The notes beneath the pieces were generated by a model. The model made no database searches. It saw only the letters and a program-made list of their open reading frames with translations, and was not told where the DNA came from. A stretch of 7,192 bases of DNA from the NCBI GenBank assembly GCA_017633865.1, contig JAGBOM010000352.1:1-7192 (forward strand), read 5' to 3'. Positions 1-6,309 of the stretch are shown here, one piece after another (position 1 is the stretch's first letter; each line of letters begins with the position of its first letter). Made by a program: the position numbers and the translations under genes. The stretch comes from Opitutales bacterium. GTDB taxonomy: Bacteria; Verrucomicrobiota; Verrucomicrobiia; Opitutales; Intestinicryptomonadaceae.

Positions 1-398
1 CCGATCTCCTTCAATCCCTTTTCGTAAAGGTCTGGGGAGTAGAGCTGGATTTGGTCGGCGATTATTATAAGCTGCGGGTTTGAGCAGGTTTTTGGCGAAA
101 GCCCGAGCGCGCCCGCGCCCCTCGAAACCACCAGCCTGATGTAGCCGTCTGTAAGGTTGTTTACTCTGCACGACTCGCACACGGCGTCTATTACCTCCTG
201 CGGCGTCCAGGGCATGTCGAGCATTATGGCCTTTGCCGACTTGAAAAGCCTTTCGATGTGCAGGTTGAGCCTGAACACGTTTCCGGAATAAAGCCTGATT
301 CCTTCAAAGATGCCGTCGCCGTAGAGAAAGCCGTGGTCGAACACGGAAACTTTCGCGTCTTCCTTTTCGTAGAATTTGCCGTTTATATATACTTTCAT
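1..398 (-). CDS. ilvE: Branched-chain amino acid aminotransferase, N-terminal part (runs off left edge)
   Basis: Translating the minus strand from the ATG at 398-396 gives 132 uninterrupted codons to the window edge, starting MKVYINGKFYEKEDAKVSVF. This is the N-terminal domain of a fold-type IV PLP aminotransferase. Diagnostic stretches are FDHGFLYGDGIFEGIR (about residues 20-35), HIERLFKSAK (47-56) and YIRLVVSRGAGALGLSP (86-102). They resemble the shorter IlvE form of about 290 residues found in archaea and many bacteria, so a little under half the protein is present. The family transfers the amino group between leucine, isoleucine or valine and 2-oxoglutarate in the cytoplasm. The PLP-binding lysine lies in the missing part, so activity cannot be judged. 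D-amino acid transaminase and aminodeoxychorismate lyase share the fold, but the GDGIFEGIR and YIRLVVSRG stretches favour IlvE. No Shine-Dalgarno precedes the ATG. It is transcribed away from the esterase gene. Confidence 0.9.
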   Translation of the reverse strand, partial: MKVYINGKFYEKEDAKVSVFDHGFLYGDGIFEGIRLYSGNVFRLNLHIERLFKSAKAIMLDMPWTPQEVIDAVCESCRVNNLTDGYIRLVVSRGAGALGLSPKTCSNPQLIIIADQIQLYSPDLYEKGLKEI

Positions 399-442
399 CG
401 CTGTTTTATCTTTTGGTAAATTTTTAATGTTATGATATTAAA

Positions 443-470
443 AATCTACCTTAACGCCCCGCCAAGTCAA
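443..470 (-). promoter_or_regulatory. Possible sigma-70-type promoter for ilvE
   Basis: Read on the minus strand, TTGACT (470-465) is followed after 16 bases by TAGATT (448-443). This would start transcription about 35-40 bases before the ilvE ATG. The -35 box is five of six to consensus, but the -10 box is only four of six. A TAATAT at about 440-435 is a better -10 but lies 24 bases from the -35 box. The region is AT-rich, so chance matches are expected. Confidence 0.3.
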
Positions 471-490
471 ATAAAAAAGCGAGAGGGCGG

Positions 491-533
491 CGCGGGCGCT
501 TTGCGGGTTTAAGCTTAAAAATATCCGCCCGCG
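491..533. promoter_or_regulatory. GC-rich dyad enclosing a 12-base palindrome in the divergent ilvE/esterase gap
   Basis: CGCGGGCG at 491-498 is the exact reverse complement of CGCCCGCG at 526-533. The 27 bases between them contain the perfect palindrome TTTAAGCTTAAA (508-519), whose centre is within about two bases of the centre of the outer dyad. The rest of the 194-base gap (399-592) is AT-rich and has no gene. The only esterase promoter hint is a TAAAAT at 572-577 with no convincing -35 box. A concentric dyad between divergent genes could be a regulator site or a transcript hairpin. This is inference; no known regulator site is recognised. Confidence 0.35.
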
Positions 534-592
534 AACACAACGACAATAAAAGCTTGAAAATCCCCGCCCGATAAAATATTCAAAAAAAACGT

Positions 593-2086
593 ATGAATAA
601 AAAACTTATTTTGATGGTTGCGGGCGGAATGTTGCTTGCGGGGGCTTGCGCGAACGCGGAGGTCTTCCCCGCTCCGATATTTTCCGACAATATGGTTATT
701 CAGGCGAACGCGCCGATAAGGGTTTGGGGCACCGCCGACAAGGGCGAGAAGGTCAGCGTAAGCTTCCTGAACTCCTCCGGCTCGGCCACGGCCGACGAAA
801 ACGGCTACTGGAGGGTCGATCTTCCTCCTGTAAAAAAATACGTGAAAGAGCCTACAACCATGGCCATAGCGGGCGTCAATAAAATCGTTTACAAAAACGT
901 GCTTGTGGGCGAGGTCTGGCTCGGGTCGGGGCAGAGCAACATGCAGTTCCAAATCCGCCATGTAAAGCCCATGGACGAAATGATAAAAAAGACCGACCTG
1001 CCGCCAAACCTCCGCTACTTCTGGATTCCCGCCACGGGCTCCGCCGCTCCGCAGGGCATGCACTCCCTCCCGAAAGAGGCGACCTGGAAAACCTACCACC
1101 ACGACAATTACGAAACCACGCGCGAAATGTCCGTTTTGCTCACCCTTTTTGCGCAGAGGCTTAGCAAGGAGCTTGGCGACGTTCCCGTGGGCGTTATAAA
1201 CTCCTCGTTCGGCGGGGCGAACCTCGAAACTTGGATGAGCGCCAAGGCAATCGCCGAGGCCGGCACTGCCGAAGACGCCAAAAAGCTTTTGGAAAAATGC
1301 CGCTCGTGGCATAACGACGACGTAAAGCGCTGGGAGGCCAAGCCGCTTGAAAAGCGCAACACCCTGCGCTTCCCGCGCTTAAATTACGAAAGCCGCCCCT
1401 CGCACTCGTTCAACGCGATGATGAATCCGATAGTCCCGTACTCCATAAAGGGCGTGCTTTGGTATCAGGGCGAAATGAATTCCGGCGCGGAATTGTACCT
1501 GAAGCAGTTCCCGTTTTACGCCAAGAATATGCGCGAAATTTTCGAGAACCCGAAAATGCCAATCTACACTGTCCAGCTGCCCGACTACAAAGAGCCGCAT
1601 TGGCCGAAAATCCGCAACGTGCAGCGCAAGCTTGCCGACATAGTGCCTTATAGCGGAGTAGCCGTGACAATAGACGGCCACGAAATCGATTTGCACCCGC
1701 GCGACAAGACAATGGTTGTAGACCGCCTTTTGCGCATGGTTCTTGCCGACAACTACGGCGCAAAGCAAATCGTCGCGCGCGCCCCCCTTGTAAAAAGCGT
1801 GAAGCTTGAAAAGGGCGCGGTTAAGGCGACGTTTAAATATACCGCGAAGGGCTTGAAGCTCAAGGACGGCGACGAGGCGAGGTGCTTTGAAGTCGCTGGG
1901 GCGGACGGCAAGTTTTACCCGGCCAAGGCAAAAATCGCGTCGCCGCAAACGGTTTTGGTTCAGGTTCCCAAAGAGGTTTCCGACCCAGCCACGCTGCGCT
2001 ACGCGTGGGAGGCCGACCCCGACGTAAACCTCTACAACAGCGGAGATTTGCCGGCGAGCCCCTTCGAGGAGCCCATACAGCGTTAG
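593..2086 (+). CDS. Secreted sialate O-acetylesterase-family protein (SGNH-type carbohydrate esterase)
   Basis: This 497-residue protein begins with a signal peptide: MNKK, a hydrophobic stretch at about 5-19, then ANA at 20-22, which suggests signal peptidase I cleavage before Glu23. Domain hallmarks follow in order: FSDNMVIQ (30-37), a beta-sandwich region, WLGSGQSNMQF (109-119) with the likely nucleophile Ser115, a block at about 199-216 (VGVINSSFGGANLETWMS), GVLWYQGEMN (287-296), and TIDGHEIDLHPRDK (359-372) with likely catalytic Asp366 and His368. The C-terminal beta domain ends with the family signature YAWEADPDVNLYNSGDLPASPF (470-491). Length and motif order are normal for the family. 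Members remove acetyl esters from sialic acids or from plant polysaccharides, in the periplasm or outside the cell. The substrate cannot be read from this sequence. No neighbouring glycan genes help. The ATG is preceded by an A-rich tract instead of a Shine-Dalgarno. The gene appears monocistronic, closed by its own terminator. Confidence 0.9.
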   Translation: MNKKLILMVAGGMLLAGACANAEVFPAPIFSDNMVIQANAPIRVWGTADKGEKVSVSFLNSSGSATADENGYWRVDLPPVKKYVKEPTTMAIAGVNKIVYKNVLVGEVWLGSGQSNMQFQIRHVKPMDEMIKKTDLPPNLRYFWIPATGSAAPQGMHSLPKEATWKTYHHDNYETTREMSVLLTLFAQRLSKELGDVPVGVINSSFGGANLETWMSAKAIAEAGTAEDAKKLLEKCRSWHNDDVKRWEAKPLEKRNTLRFPRLNYESRPSHSFNAMMNPIVPYSIKGVLWYQGEMNSGAELYLKQFPFYAKNMREIFENPKMPIYTVQLPDYKEPHWPKIRNVQRKLADIVPYSGVAVTIDGHEIDLHPRDKTMVVDRLLRMVLADNYGAKQIVARAPLVKSVKLEKGAVKATFKYTAKGLKLKDGDEARCFEVAGADGKFYPAKAKIASPQTVLVQVPKEVSDPATLRYAWEADPDVNLYNSGDLPASPFEEPIQR

Positions 2087-2128
2087 GCGATTGCTTTTGG
2101 CGAAGAAGTTCGTTGCTTCGGCAAAAAG

Positions 2129-2168
2129 AAGCTCGGAATGAATGTAAATTCTATTCCGAGCTTTTTTT
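2129..2168 (+). terminator. Intrinsic terminator of the esterase gene
   Basis: AAGCTCGGAAT (2129-2139) pairs perfectly with ATTCCGAGCTT (2153-2163). The stem can extend by GAAT/ATTC (2140-2143/2148-2151) to a GTAA tetraloop, with one bulged T. Seven T residues (2162-2168) follow, the first two overlapping the stem. It begins 42 bases after the esterase stop codon. This is the clearest terminator in the window and separates the esterase from the downstream methyltransferase/protease pair. Confidence 0.9.
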
Positions 2169-2190
2169 GCTCTTGCGCCTGCTTCTTCAT

Positions 2191-2466
2191 CCAAAATCAA
2201 TGCGCCTAAACGGGTGCGCGACGTTTTTTAGAAATTACTCTTTTTTGTTCCGCACCCAAAATCCTCTCGCCTAAAACAAGAGAGCTTACAACGGTTTTTC
2301 TTTATTCTTTTTTAATCAGACTATTTTTTTCTCCAAAAAATTATTGCGTAAGCAATTCAAGCGGTGGGGGGCGTAAAATCTTCCGCCAAAGTTTTGGGGA
2401 GAGCTTATTACGTTTTTTTCTTTTCCTATTTTTTTGATTAGTCTAATTTAAAAAACGAAAAAATTA
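2191..2466. repeat. Degenerate three-copy intergenic repeat upstream of the methyltransferase/protease genes
   Basis: The 393-base gap between the esterase and methyltransferase contains no gene I can support, but it has internal repetition. A block of the form AAAATC, a few bases, then CGCC and an A-rich triplet occurs at about 2193-2210, 2258-2276 and 2375-2390. Each block is followed by ACG plus a T-rich run, at 2221, 2291 and 2410. Copies two and three share more: GAGAGCTTACAACG (2280-2293) and GAGAGCTTATTACG (2399-2412) match at 12 of 14 bases. Both continue through T-rich tracts to AATCAGACTA (2314-2323) and GATTAGTCTA (2436-2445), then to AAAAAATTA (2335-2343, 2458-2466). Between them lies a hairpin, ATTGC-GTAA-GCAAT (2343-2356). 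The region could be decayed repetitive DNA or duplicated regulatory sites. The T-rich tracts inflate the apparent similarity. Confidence 0.5.
2442..2447 (+). promoter_or_regulatory. Possible -10 element for the methyltransferase/protease operon
   Basis: TCTAAT at 2442-2447 is five of six to TATAAT and lies within the third intergenic repeat copy. A long T-rich tract (about 2413-2435) precedes it, and there is no good -35 box. It would give a leader of roughly 25 bases before the ATG at 2480. A TTGATT at 2434-2439 is too close to act as its -35 box. The call rests mainly on position, since some promoter is needed downstream of the esterase terminator. Confidence 0.25.
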
Positions 2467-2479
2467 AAAACCTTAAAAA

Positions 2480-3229
2480 ATGAATTCCGAAGACGTTAAA
2501 AAGCACTTTTCCAGAGACGACGTCGTCTGCGACTACGCCCGCGCCGTTTTGCGGGTCGGCCTTTGGGAGAGCGAAAAAATCGTGTTCCTTCGGGAGTTTG
2601 AAAAAGACTGCGCGCTTTTGGAGCTCGGCTGCGGCGCGGGCAGAATCGCCCACGGCCTTTGCTCTCTCGGGTTTTCCGACATCACAGCCACTGATTTTTC
2701 GGAAAAGATGATAGACTTCGCGCGCGAAATCGCGGGCGACTGCGGCGACAAAACAATAAAATATCTGGTTGCCGACGCCACGAGCCTGCCTTTTGCCAAC
2801 GAGTCTTTCGGCGGAGCGATTTTCGGCTTTAACGGCGTTATGCAAATTCCGCAGAGGGCGAACCGCCGCAGGGCTTTTTCGGAAATTTTCAGGGTTTTAA
2901 AGCGCGGGTCGAAATTCGTCTTTACCACCCACGACCGCCTCCGCCCCGAAAACGAGGCTTTTTGGCTTGAGGAAAGCCGCCGCTGGCAAAATTCCTCTCG
3001 GGATTCCCGCCTCGACGAATTCGGCGACATCTGCTACAAAAGCGACCGCGGCGAAGTGTTTATCCACTCTCCGACGCGCGCAGAAGTGTCGGAAGACGCG
3101 TCGGGGGCGGGCTTTGAAATTCTCGAATCCGCCCCGCGCTCGCGGATAGCTTTCGAGCCTAAAACCGTGAGGGATTTTTCCGATGAATGTATATTCTGGA
3201 CATGCCGAAAACCCCTTAACCCCCAATAA
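2480..3229 (+). CDS. Class I SAM-dependent methyltransferase
   Basis: This 249-residue soluble protein has no signal peptide. It carries the Rossmann methyltransferase motifs in order: LLELGCGAGRIAHGL (46-60, SAM-binding motif I), ITATDFSEKMIDFAR (68-82, acidic residue for the SAM ribose), YLVADATSLPF (95-105, contacts the adenine side), FGGAIFGFNGVMQIP (110-124), and SEIFRVLKRGSKFVFTTHD (134-152). The VGLWESEK stretch at 26-33 and the NGVMQIP / ANRRRAFSEI stretch at about 118-136 are typical of a widespread, poorly characterised bacterial family. The sequence does not reveal whether the substrate is a small molecule, lipid or protein. It ends six bases before the M16 protease gene, so the two are probably co-transcribed, although a functional link is not established. 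The A-rich leader has no Shine-Dalgarno. Length is usual for this group, and the variable C-terminal part (about 155-249) probably contacts the substrate. Confidence 0.85.
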   Translation: MNSEDVKKHFSRDDVVCDYARAVLRVGLWESEKIVFLREFEKDCALLELGCGAGRIAHGLCSLGFSDITATDFSEKMIDFAREIAGDCGDKTIKYLVADATSLPFANESFGGAIFGFNGVMQIPQRANRRRAFSEIFRVLKRGSKFVFTTHDRLRPENEAFWLEESRRWQNSSRDSRLDEFGDICYKSDRGEVFIHSPTRAEVSEDASGAGFEILESAPRSRIAFEPKTVRDFSDECIFWTCRKPLNPQ

Positions 3230-3235
3230 AACCAA

Positions 3236-6073
3236 ATGCCTAAAACGAAAATTTTGCTTGCCGCGCTCTTTGCGGCCGCCTGCACGCTAAACGCCTCCGA
3301 GGCCTCCGCTATTTCGGCTGGGGCCTCCTCTTTAAAAAAAACCGAAATGGAAACTATCGCTATCGACGAAAATTTGTCCGTAAAAAAACTGCCGAACGGA
3401 TTCACCGTTTATTTTTACAAAAACGCCGAGCCCCCCAAAAGGGTATCGATGCGCCTTATAGTGGGGCGCGGCTCATCCACCGAGAAGGCGGGGCAGGAGG
3501 GCTTGGCGCACTTTTTGGAGCACATGGCCTTCAACGGCACAAAAAATTTCCCGAAGGGCGACATGGTCGAATACTTCCAGCGGCTCGGCATGGCTTTCGG
3601 GGCGGACACCAACGCCTACACATCGTTCAACGAGACGGTTTTTAAAATCGACATTCCCTCGAACTCCGAAGCCATGGTCTGCGACGGCCTTAAGCTTTTC
3701 CGCGACTACGCCGACGGAATCCTGTTCGACCCCTCCGCAATCGAAAGCGAGCGCGGGGTGATTCTGGCCGAAAAGAAATCGAGGGATTCCGCCGACTACC
3801 GCGCGAGCGTCGAGCTTTTGGGCGCGCTCTTTAAGGGCACCCCCTACGAAAACCGAATGCCCATTGGCCTTGAAAGCGTCATAAAAAACGCCCCGCGCGC
3901 CGAATTTTTGGACTTCTACAAAAGCAACTACCGCCCCGAAAACATGTCGCTAGTGGTCGTGGGCGACATCGAAACAGGCGCTCTTTTTAAAGCCGCCGAA
4001 AAATATTTTGAAAGCCTTTCGCCCGACAACTCCGCGCCCGCGAGCGTCCTTCCCGAATTTAAGCTTTTGCGCGGCGCGCCTTGCGAAATTTCCGCTTTCA
4101 GGACGATTGATTCCGACCTGAAGGGCTCGTCGGCCTCCATATACTTTGTGGGGGATTTGTTCGACGCTTCCGACACGCCGAAAAGCCGCGCCCTCGCTTT
4201 AAAAATGCAGGTTCTTGCAAGGATAATTTCAATGAGGCTCGACGCCGCCAAAAGCGCTCCCGACGCCGCCTACGTGTCGGCGGGCGCGGATTTCGGCTCT
4301 TTTGAAAAATCGGCGAACATCTTTAGCGTGTCCGCGCGCGCCAACGTGGGCGGCAGCCTTGCCGCGATGAAAAACGTCATGAAAATCTGGAAGAGCCTTG
4401 AAAAATTCGGGGTGGGCTCATGGGAGCTCGAAAAGGCCAAGGCGGAAATTTTAAACTCGCTCGAGTCCGCCGCGAATGCCGAAAAGACCCGCAAGAGCGC
4501 CCAGCTTTCAGACGAGATTGTCGAGGCCATATGCGAGGGCAGAATCCCGACCTCCCCGAAGTTCGATTTAGAATTCGCCCGCTCCGCCCTTAAAGATTTT
4601 TCGGCGGCGGAGGCCTCGAGCCTCGTGAAATTTATCGACTCCGATTTTAAGGGATACGCGAGGTTTGCCGACGCCAAGATTCCCGAAAATTCCGCTAAAA
4701 CCGCGCGGGAGGACTTCGAGAAAATTTCCGCCTTCGAGCCCTCCGACACGCGCCTGAAAGCCTCCGAGCTCAAATTCTCAAAATTCGGGGCGGCGGGCAA
4801 AATCGTGTCGGACAAAACCGAAATGCTGGGAATCCGCGAAATCGCCTTCTCAAACGGCGTAAGGGCGAACCTCAAAAAGACCGATTTCACAAAGGAGGAG
4901 ATTATCATAAACGTTTCCTTCGGCGGCGGCAAGTTCGACACTCCCGTTCTCAACCCGGCGCTTGCGGAAATCGCCTCGGGCTTTTTGCTCGGCGGCACGG
5001 CCTGCCAAAGCTACGACGAAATAGTTTTGGCCAAGAGCGACAGGCAGATAGAGCTTTCGTTCACCGTTGAAAACGGGGCGTTCTCGCTTACGGCGGCGTG
5101 CGCCCCAAAAAGCTTTGCCGAGGCCGCGAGCCTGCTTGCCACATATATGGACGCCCCCGCGTTCAGACAGGAGGCCTTGGCGCAAATCCGCAAAATAGAG
5201 GAGCTGAAATACCGAATGATGCAAACCCAGCCCGACGCCGCCATGGCTCGCGTGTGCGGGTGGCTTTTGAACGGCAACTATATGCTTTCCATACCCGAAT
5301 ACGCGGACGTGTTAAACTGCGATATGCCGCGCCTCAAAGCCTGGCTCGAGCCCATAGTAAAAAATTCGTACATGGAAGTTTCCGTGGCGGGCGACATCGA
5401 CGAGGAAAGCGCGCTTAAAATAATAGGCGAAACCTTCGGAGCCCTAAGCCCGCGCGAGAAAACCCGCGCCGACTATTCCGCAAAAAAAGCCGTGGAATTT
5501 ACTTTGGACGACGATAAAACCCTGTTCGTGAAAAACTCCAACGACCCGCGCGCGGTTGTCGCAAGCATCTGGCGAACCTGCGGCAGGGGCGAAGTCAAGG
5601 AAATGCGCGCCTGCAACATTTTGGCGTCGGTTTTGTCGGACGAATTGCGCAAGAGCGTGCGCGAGGGCGCGGGCAAGGCGTACAGCCCGTTCGCGTACAA
5701 CAATTCAGAGCAGTATTTCGACTACGGAACGCTCTGCGCCGTAAGCGAAGTCTCGCCCGAAAACGCGGACGACGTTCTAAAAATCATAGCCGCCTCCGCG
5801 GAAAAAATCGCGGGCGGCATAAGCGCGGACGAATTCGAGCGGGCGAAGGCGCCAATACTTAAAAGCGTTGAAAAGACCCGCCGCGTAAACAGCTATTGGG
5901 CGCTCGCCGCCATGCCCATGCTCCAGGCCGAGCCCGTAAAGCGCGAAATCGCGCGGACTTTTGAAACGGGATATTCCGAAATATCGCTGGGGGACGTTTT
6001 GGAGGCGTCTAAAAAATACCTGAAAAACCAAAAGAATTACGGGGTAAAAATCCTCCCGCAAAAATCAAATTAA
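3236..6073 (+). CDS. Exported PqqL-like M16 (insulinase/pitrilysin family) zinc metalloprotease
   Basis: This 945-residue protein has a signal peptide (MPKTK, hydrophobic core about 6-18, likely cleavage after LNA at 20 or ASA at 25). The N-terminal M16 half carries LAHFLEHMAFNGTKNFP (90-106). This is the inverted zinc motif HxxEH, with zinc ligands His92 and His96 and catalytic Glu95; the third ligand is probably Glu179 in SERGVILAE. GADTNAYTSFNETVF (122-136) and NYRPENMSLVVVGDI (231-245) are also characteristic. The second half restarts at about 530 with IREIAFSNGVRANLKKTDF. It retains the substrate-side Arg809/Tyr816 pair in VREGAGKAYSP (808-818). Length and two-half layout match PqqL-type enzymes of about 930 residues, so it should be a complete, active clamshell peptidase degrading peptides in the periplasm. 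Its substrate is unknown; there are no pqq genes nearby, so pyrroloquinoline quinone synthesis is not implied. It starts six bases after the methyltransferase stop. Confidence 0.93.
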   Translation: MPKTKILLAALFAAACTLNASEASAISAGASSLKKTEMETIAIDENLSVKKLPNGFTVYFYKNAEPPKRVSMRLIVGRGSSTEKAGQEGLAHFLEHMAFNGTKNFPKGDMVEYFQRLGMAFGADTNAYTSFNETVFKIDIPSNSEAMVCDGLKLFRDYADGILFDPSAIESERGVILAEKKSRDSADYRASVELLGALFKGTPYENRMPIGLESVIKNAPRAEFLDFYKSNYRPENMSLVVVGDIETGALFKAAEKYFESLSPDNSAPASVLPEFKLLRGAPCEISAFRTIDSDLKGSSASIYFVGDLFDASDTPKSRALALKMQVLARIISMRLDAAKSAPDAAYVSAGADFGSFEKSANIFSVSARANVGGSLAAMKNVMKIWKSLEKFGVGSWELEKAKAEILNSLESAANAEKTRKSAQLSDEIVEAICEGRIPTSPKFDLEFARSALKDFSAAEASSLVKFIDSDFKGYARFADAKIPENSAKTAREDFEKISAFEPSDTRLKASELKFSKFGAAGKIVSDKTEMLGIREIAFSNGVRANLKKTDFTKEEIIINVSFGGGKFDTPVLNPALAEIASGFLLGGTACQSYDEIVLAKSDRQIELSFTVENGAFSLTAACAPKSFAEAASLLATYMDAPAFRQEALAQIRKIEELKYRMMQTQPDAAMARVCGWLLNGNYMLSIPEYADVLNCDMPRLKAWLEPIVKNSYMEVSVAGDIDEESALKIIGETFGALSPREKTRADYSAKKAVEFTLDDDKTLFVKNSNDPRAVVASIWRTCGRGEVKEMRACNILASVLSDELRKSVREGAGKAYSPFAYNNSEQYFDYGTLCAVSEVSPENADDVLKIIAASAEKIAGGISADEFERAKAPILKSVEKTRRVNSYWALAAMPMLQAEPVKREIARTFETGYSEISLGDVLEASKKYLKNQKNYGVKILPQKSN

Positions 6074-6075
6074 AA

Positions 6076-6120
6076 AAAAGCTTTACAAATCCGCAAAAAA
6101 GTGGATTCTTAACAGCTTTT
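6076..6120 (+). terminator. Hairpin between the M16 gene and the bS22-like gene; weak terminator or attenuator
   Basis: AAAAGCT (6076-6082) pairs with AGCTTTT (6114-6120). Inside, AATCCGC (6088-6094) pairs with GTGGATT (6101-6107), with one G-T wobble, around an AAAAAA loop. Only four T residues end the structure, all inside the stem, and AAAC follows, so it is a poor terminator. It starts three bases after the protease stop and ends 25 bases before the bS22-like ATG. That leaves too little room for a full promoter in between. It may be a partial terminator that lets transcription into the small gene, or a leader structure. Confidence 0.5.
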
Positions 6121-6145
6121 AAACAACAAAATCTATTGATTGAAT

Positions 6146-6247
6146 ATGGGAAATCTCAAGAAAAAACGCAGACTAAAGATGAACAAGCACAAGCGCTCAA
6201 AGCGCTCCAAGAGCAACCGCCACAAGAAACGCACTTGGGACTGCTAA
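6146..6247 (+). CDS. Small ribosomal subunit protein, bS22/mS38 (AURKAIP1/COX24 domain) family
   Basis: This 33-codon gene runs from ATG to TAA. The product begins [20 protein letters not shown] and ends [13 protein letters not shown]. Eighteen of 33 residues are basic (10 Lys, 6 Arg, 2 His), and there is no acidic residue before Asp32. The pattern KKKRRxKMxKHKRxKR followed by NRHKKR is the AURKAIP1/COX24 domain. From recall, the mycobacterial ribosomal protein bS22 has the same length and a similar MGS-KKRRKRM opening, and mitochondrial mS38 carries the same domain at its C-terminus. Known members sit in the small ribosomal subunit, with the basic peptide threaded into 16S rRNA. That role is inferred here by homology. 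The gene lies between a hairpin 25 bases upstream and a GC-rich terminator 21 bases downstream. Genes this short are often omitted from annotations. The ATG has no Shine-Dalgarno. The C-terminal TWDC is not a part I can place. Confidence 0.87.
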   Translation: MGNLKKKRRLKMNKHKRSKRSKSNRHKKRTWDC

Positions 6248-6268
6248 GGCCCCGTTTTTAAGAGAGGC

Positions 6269-6309
6269 AAAAGCCCGCGCCGCCGAAAACAGGCGGCGGG
6301 GCGGCTTTT
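6269..6309 (+). terminator. GC-rich intrinsic terminator after the bS22-like gene
   Basis: AAAAGCC (6269-6275) pairs with GGCTTTT (6303-6309), and GCCGCC (6279-6284) pairs with GGCGGC (6292-6297) around a GAAAACA loop. A short unequal internal loop (CGC opposite GGGGC) separates the two helices. The T run is only four bases, but the stem is long and very GC-rich. The A run on the 5' side and the As after it could let it work on the other strand too. Its position 21 bases after the stop fits transcript termination. Confidence 0.7.

Noticed and set aside
554..577. TTGAAA (554-559) and TAAAAT (572-577) as an esterase promoter
   Set aside because: The spacer is only 12 bases, too short for a sigma-70 promoter.
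593..660. Possible lipobox (LAGAC) in the esterase leader
   Set aside because: Ala rather than Leu is at the -3 position relative to Cys19, and a good signal peptidase I site (ANA before Glu23) follows directly.
515..1312. A 265-codon minus-strand open frame opposite the esterase 5' end
   Set aside because: It covers the esterase signal peptide and GQSNM region on the other strand, and its product shows no coherent protein features.
1379..2200. A 273-codon minus-strand open frame opposite the esterase 3' end
   Set aside because: It overlaps the well-supported esterase, has no recognisable domain, and runs through the esterase terminator.
3236..3310. Possible lipobox (FAAAC) in the M16 protease leader
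   Set aside because: The match is weak, with Ala at -3. Ordinary signal peptidase I sites lie a few residues downstream, although a lipoprotein cannot be fully excluded.
4270..4998. A 242-codon open frame on the minus strand inside the M16 gene
   Set aside because: It is a reflection of the plus-strand coding sequence. The product is low-complexity Ser/Ala/Phe-rich, while the plus-strand frame has full M16 motifs.
3236..6073. PQQ biosynthesis role for the PqqL-like protease
   Set aside because: No pqqA-E genes are in the window, and PqqL-type proteins occur widely without that pathway. Only the protease family name is supported.
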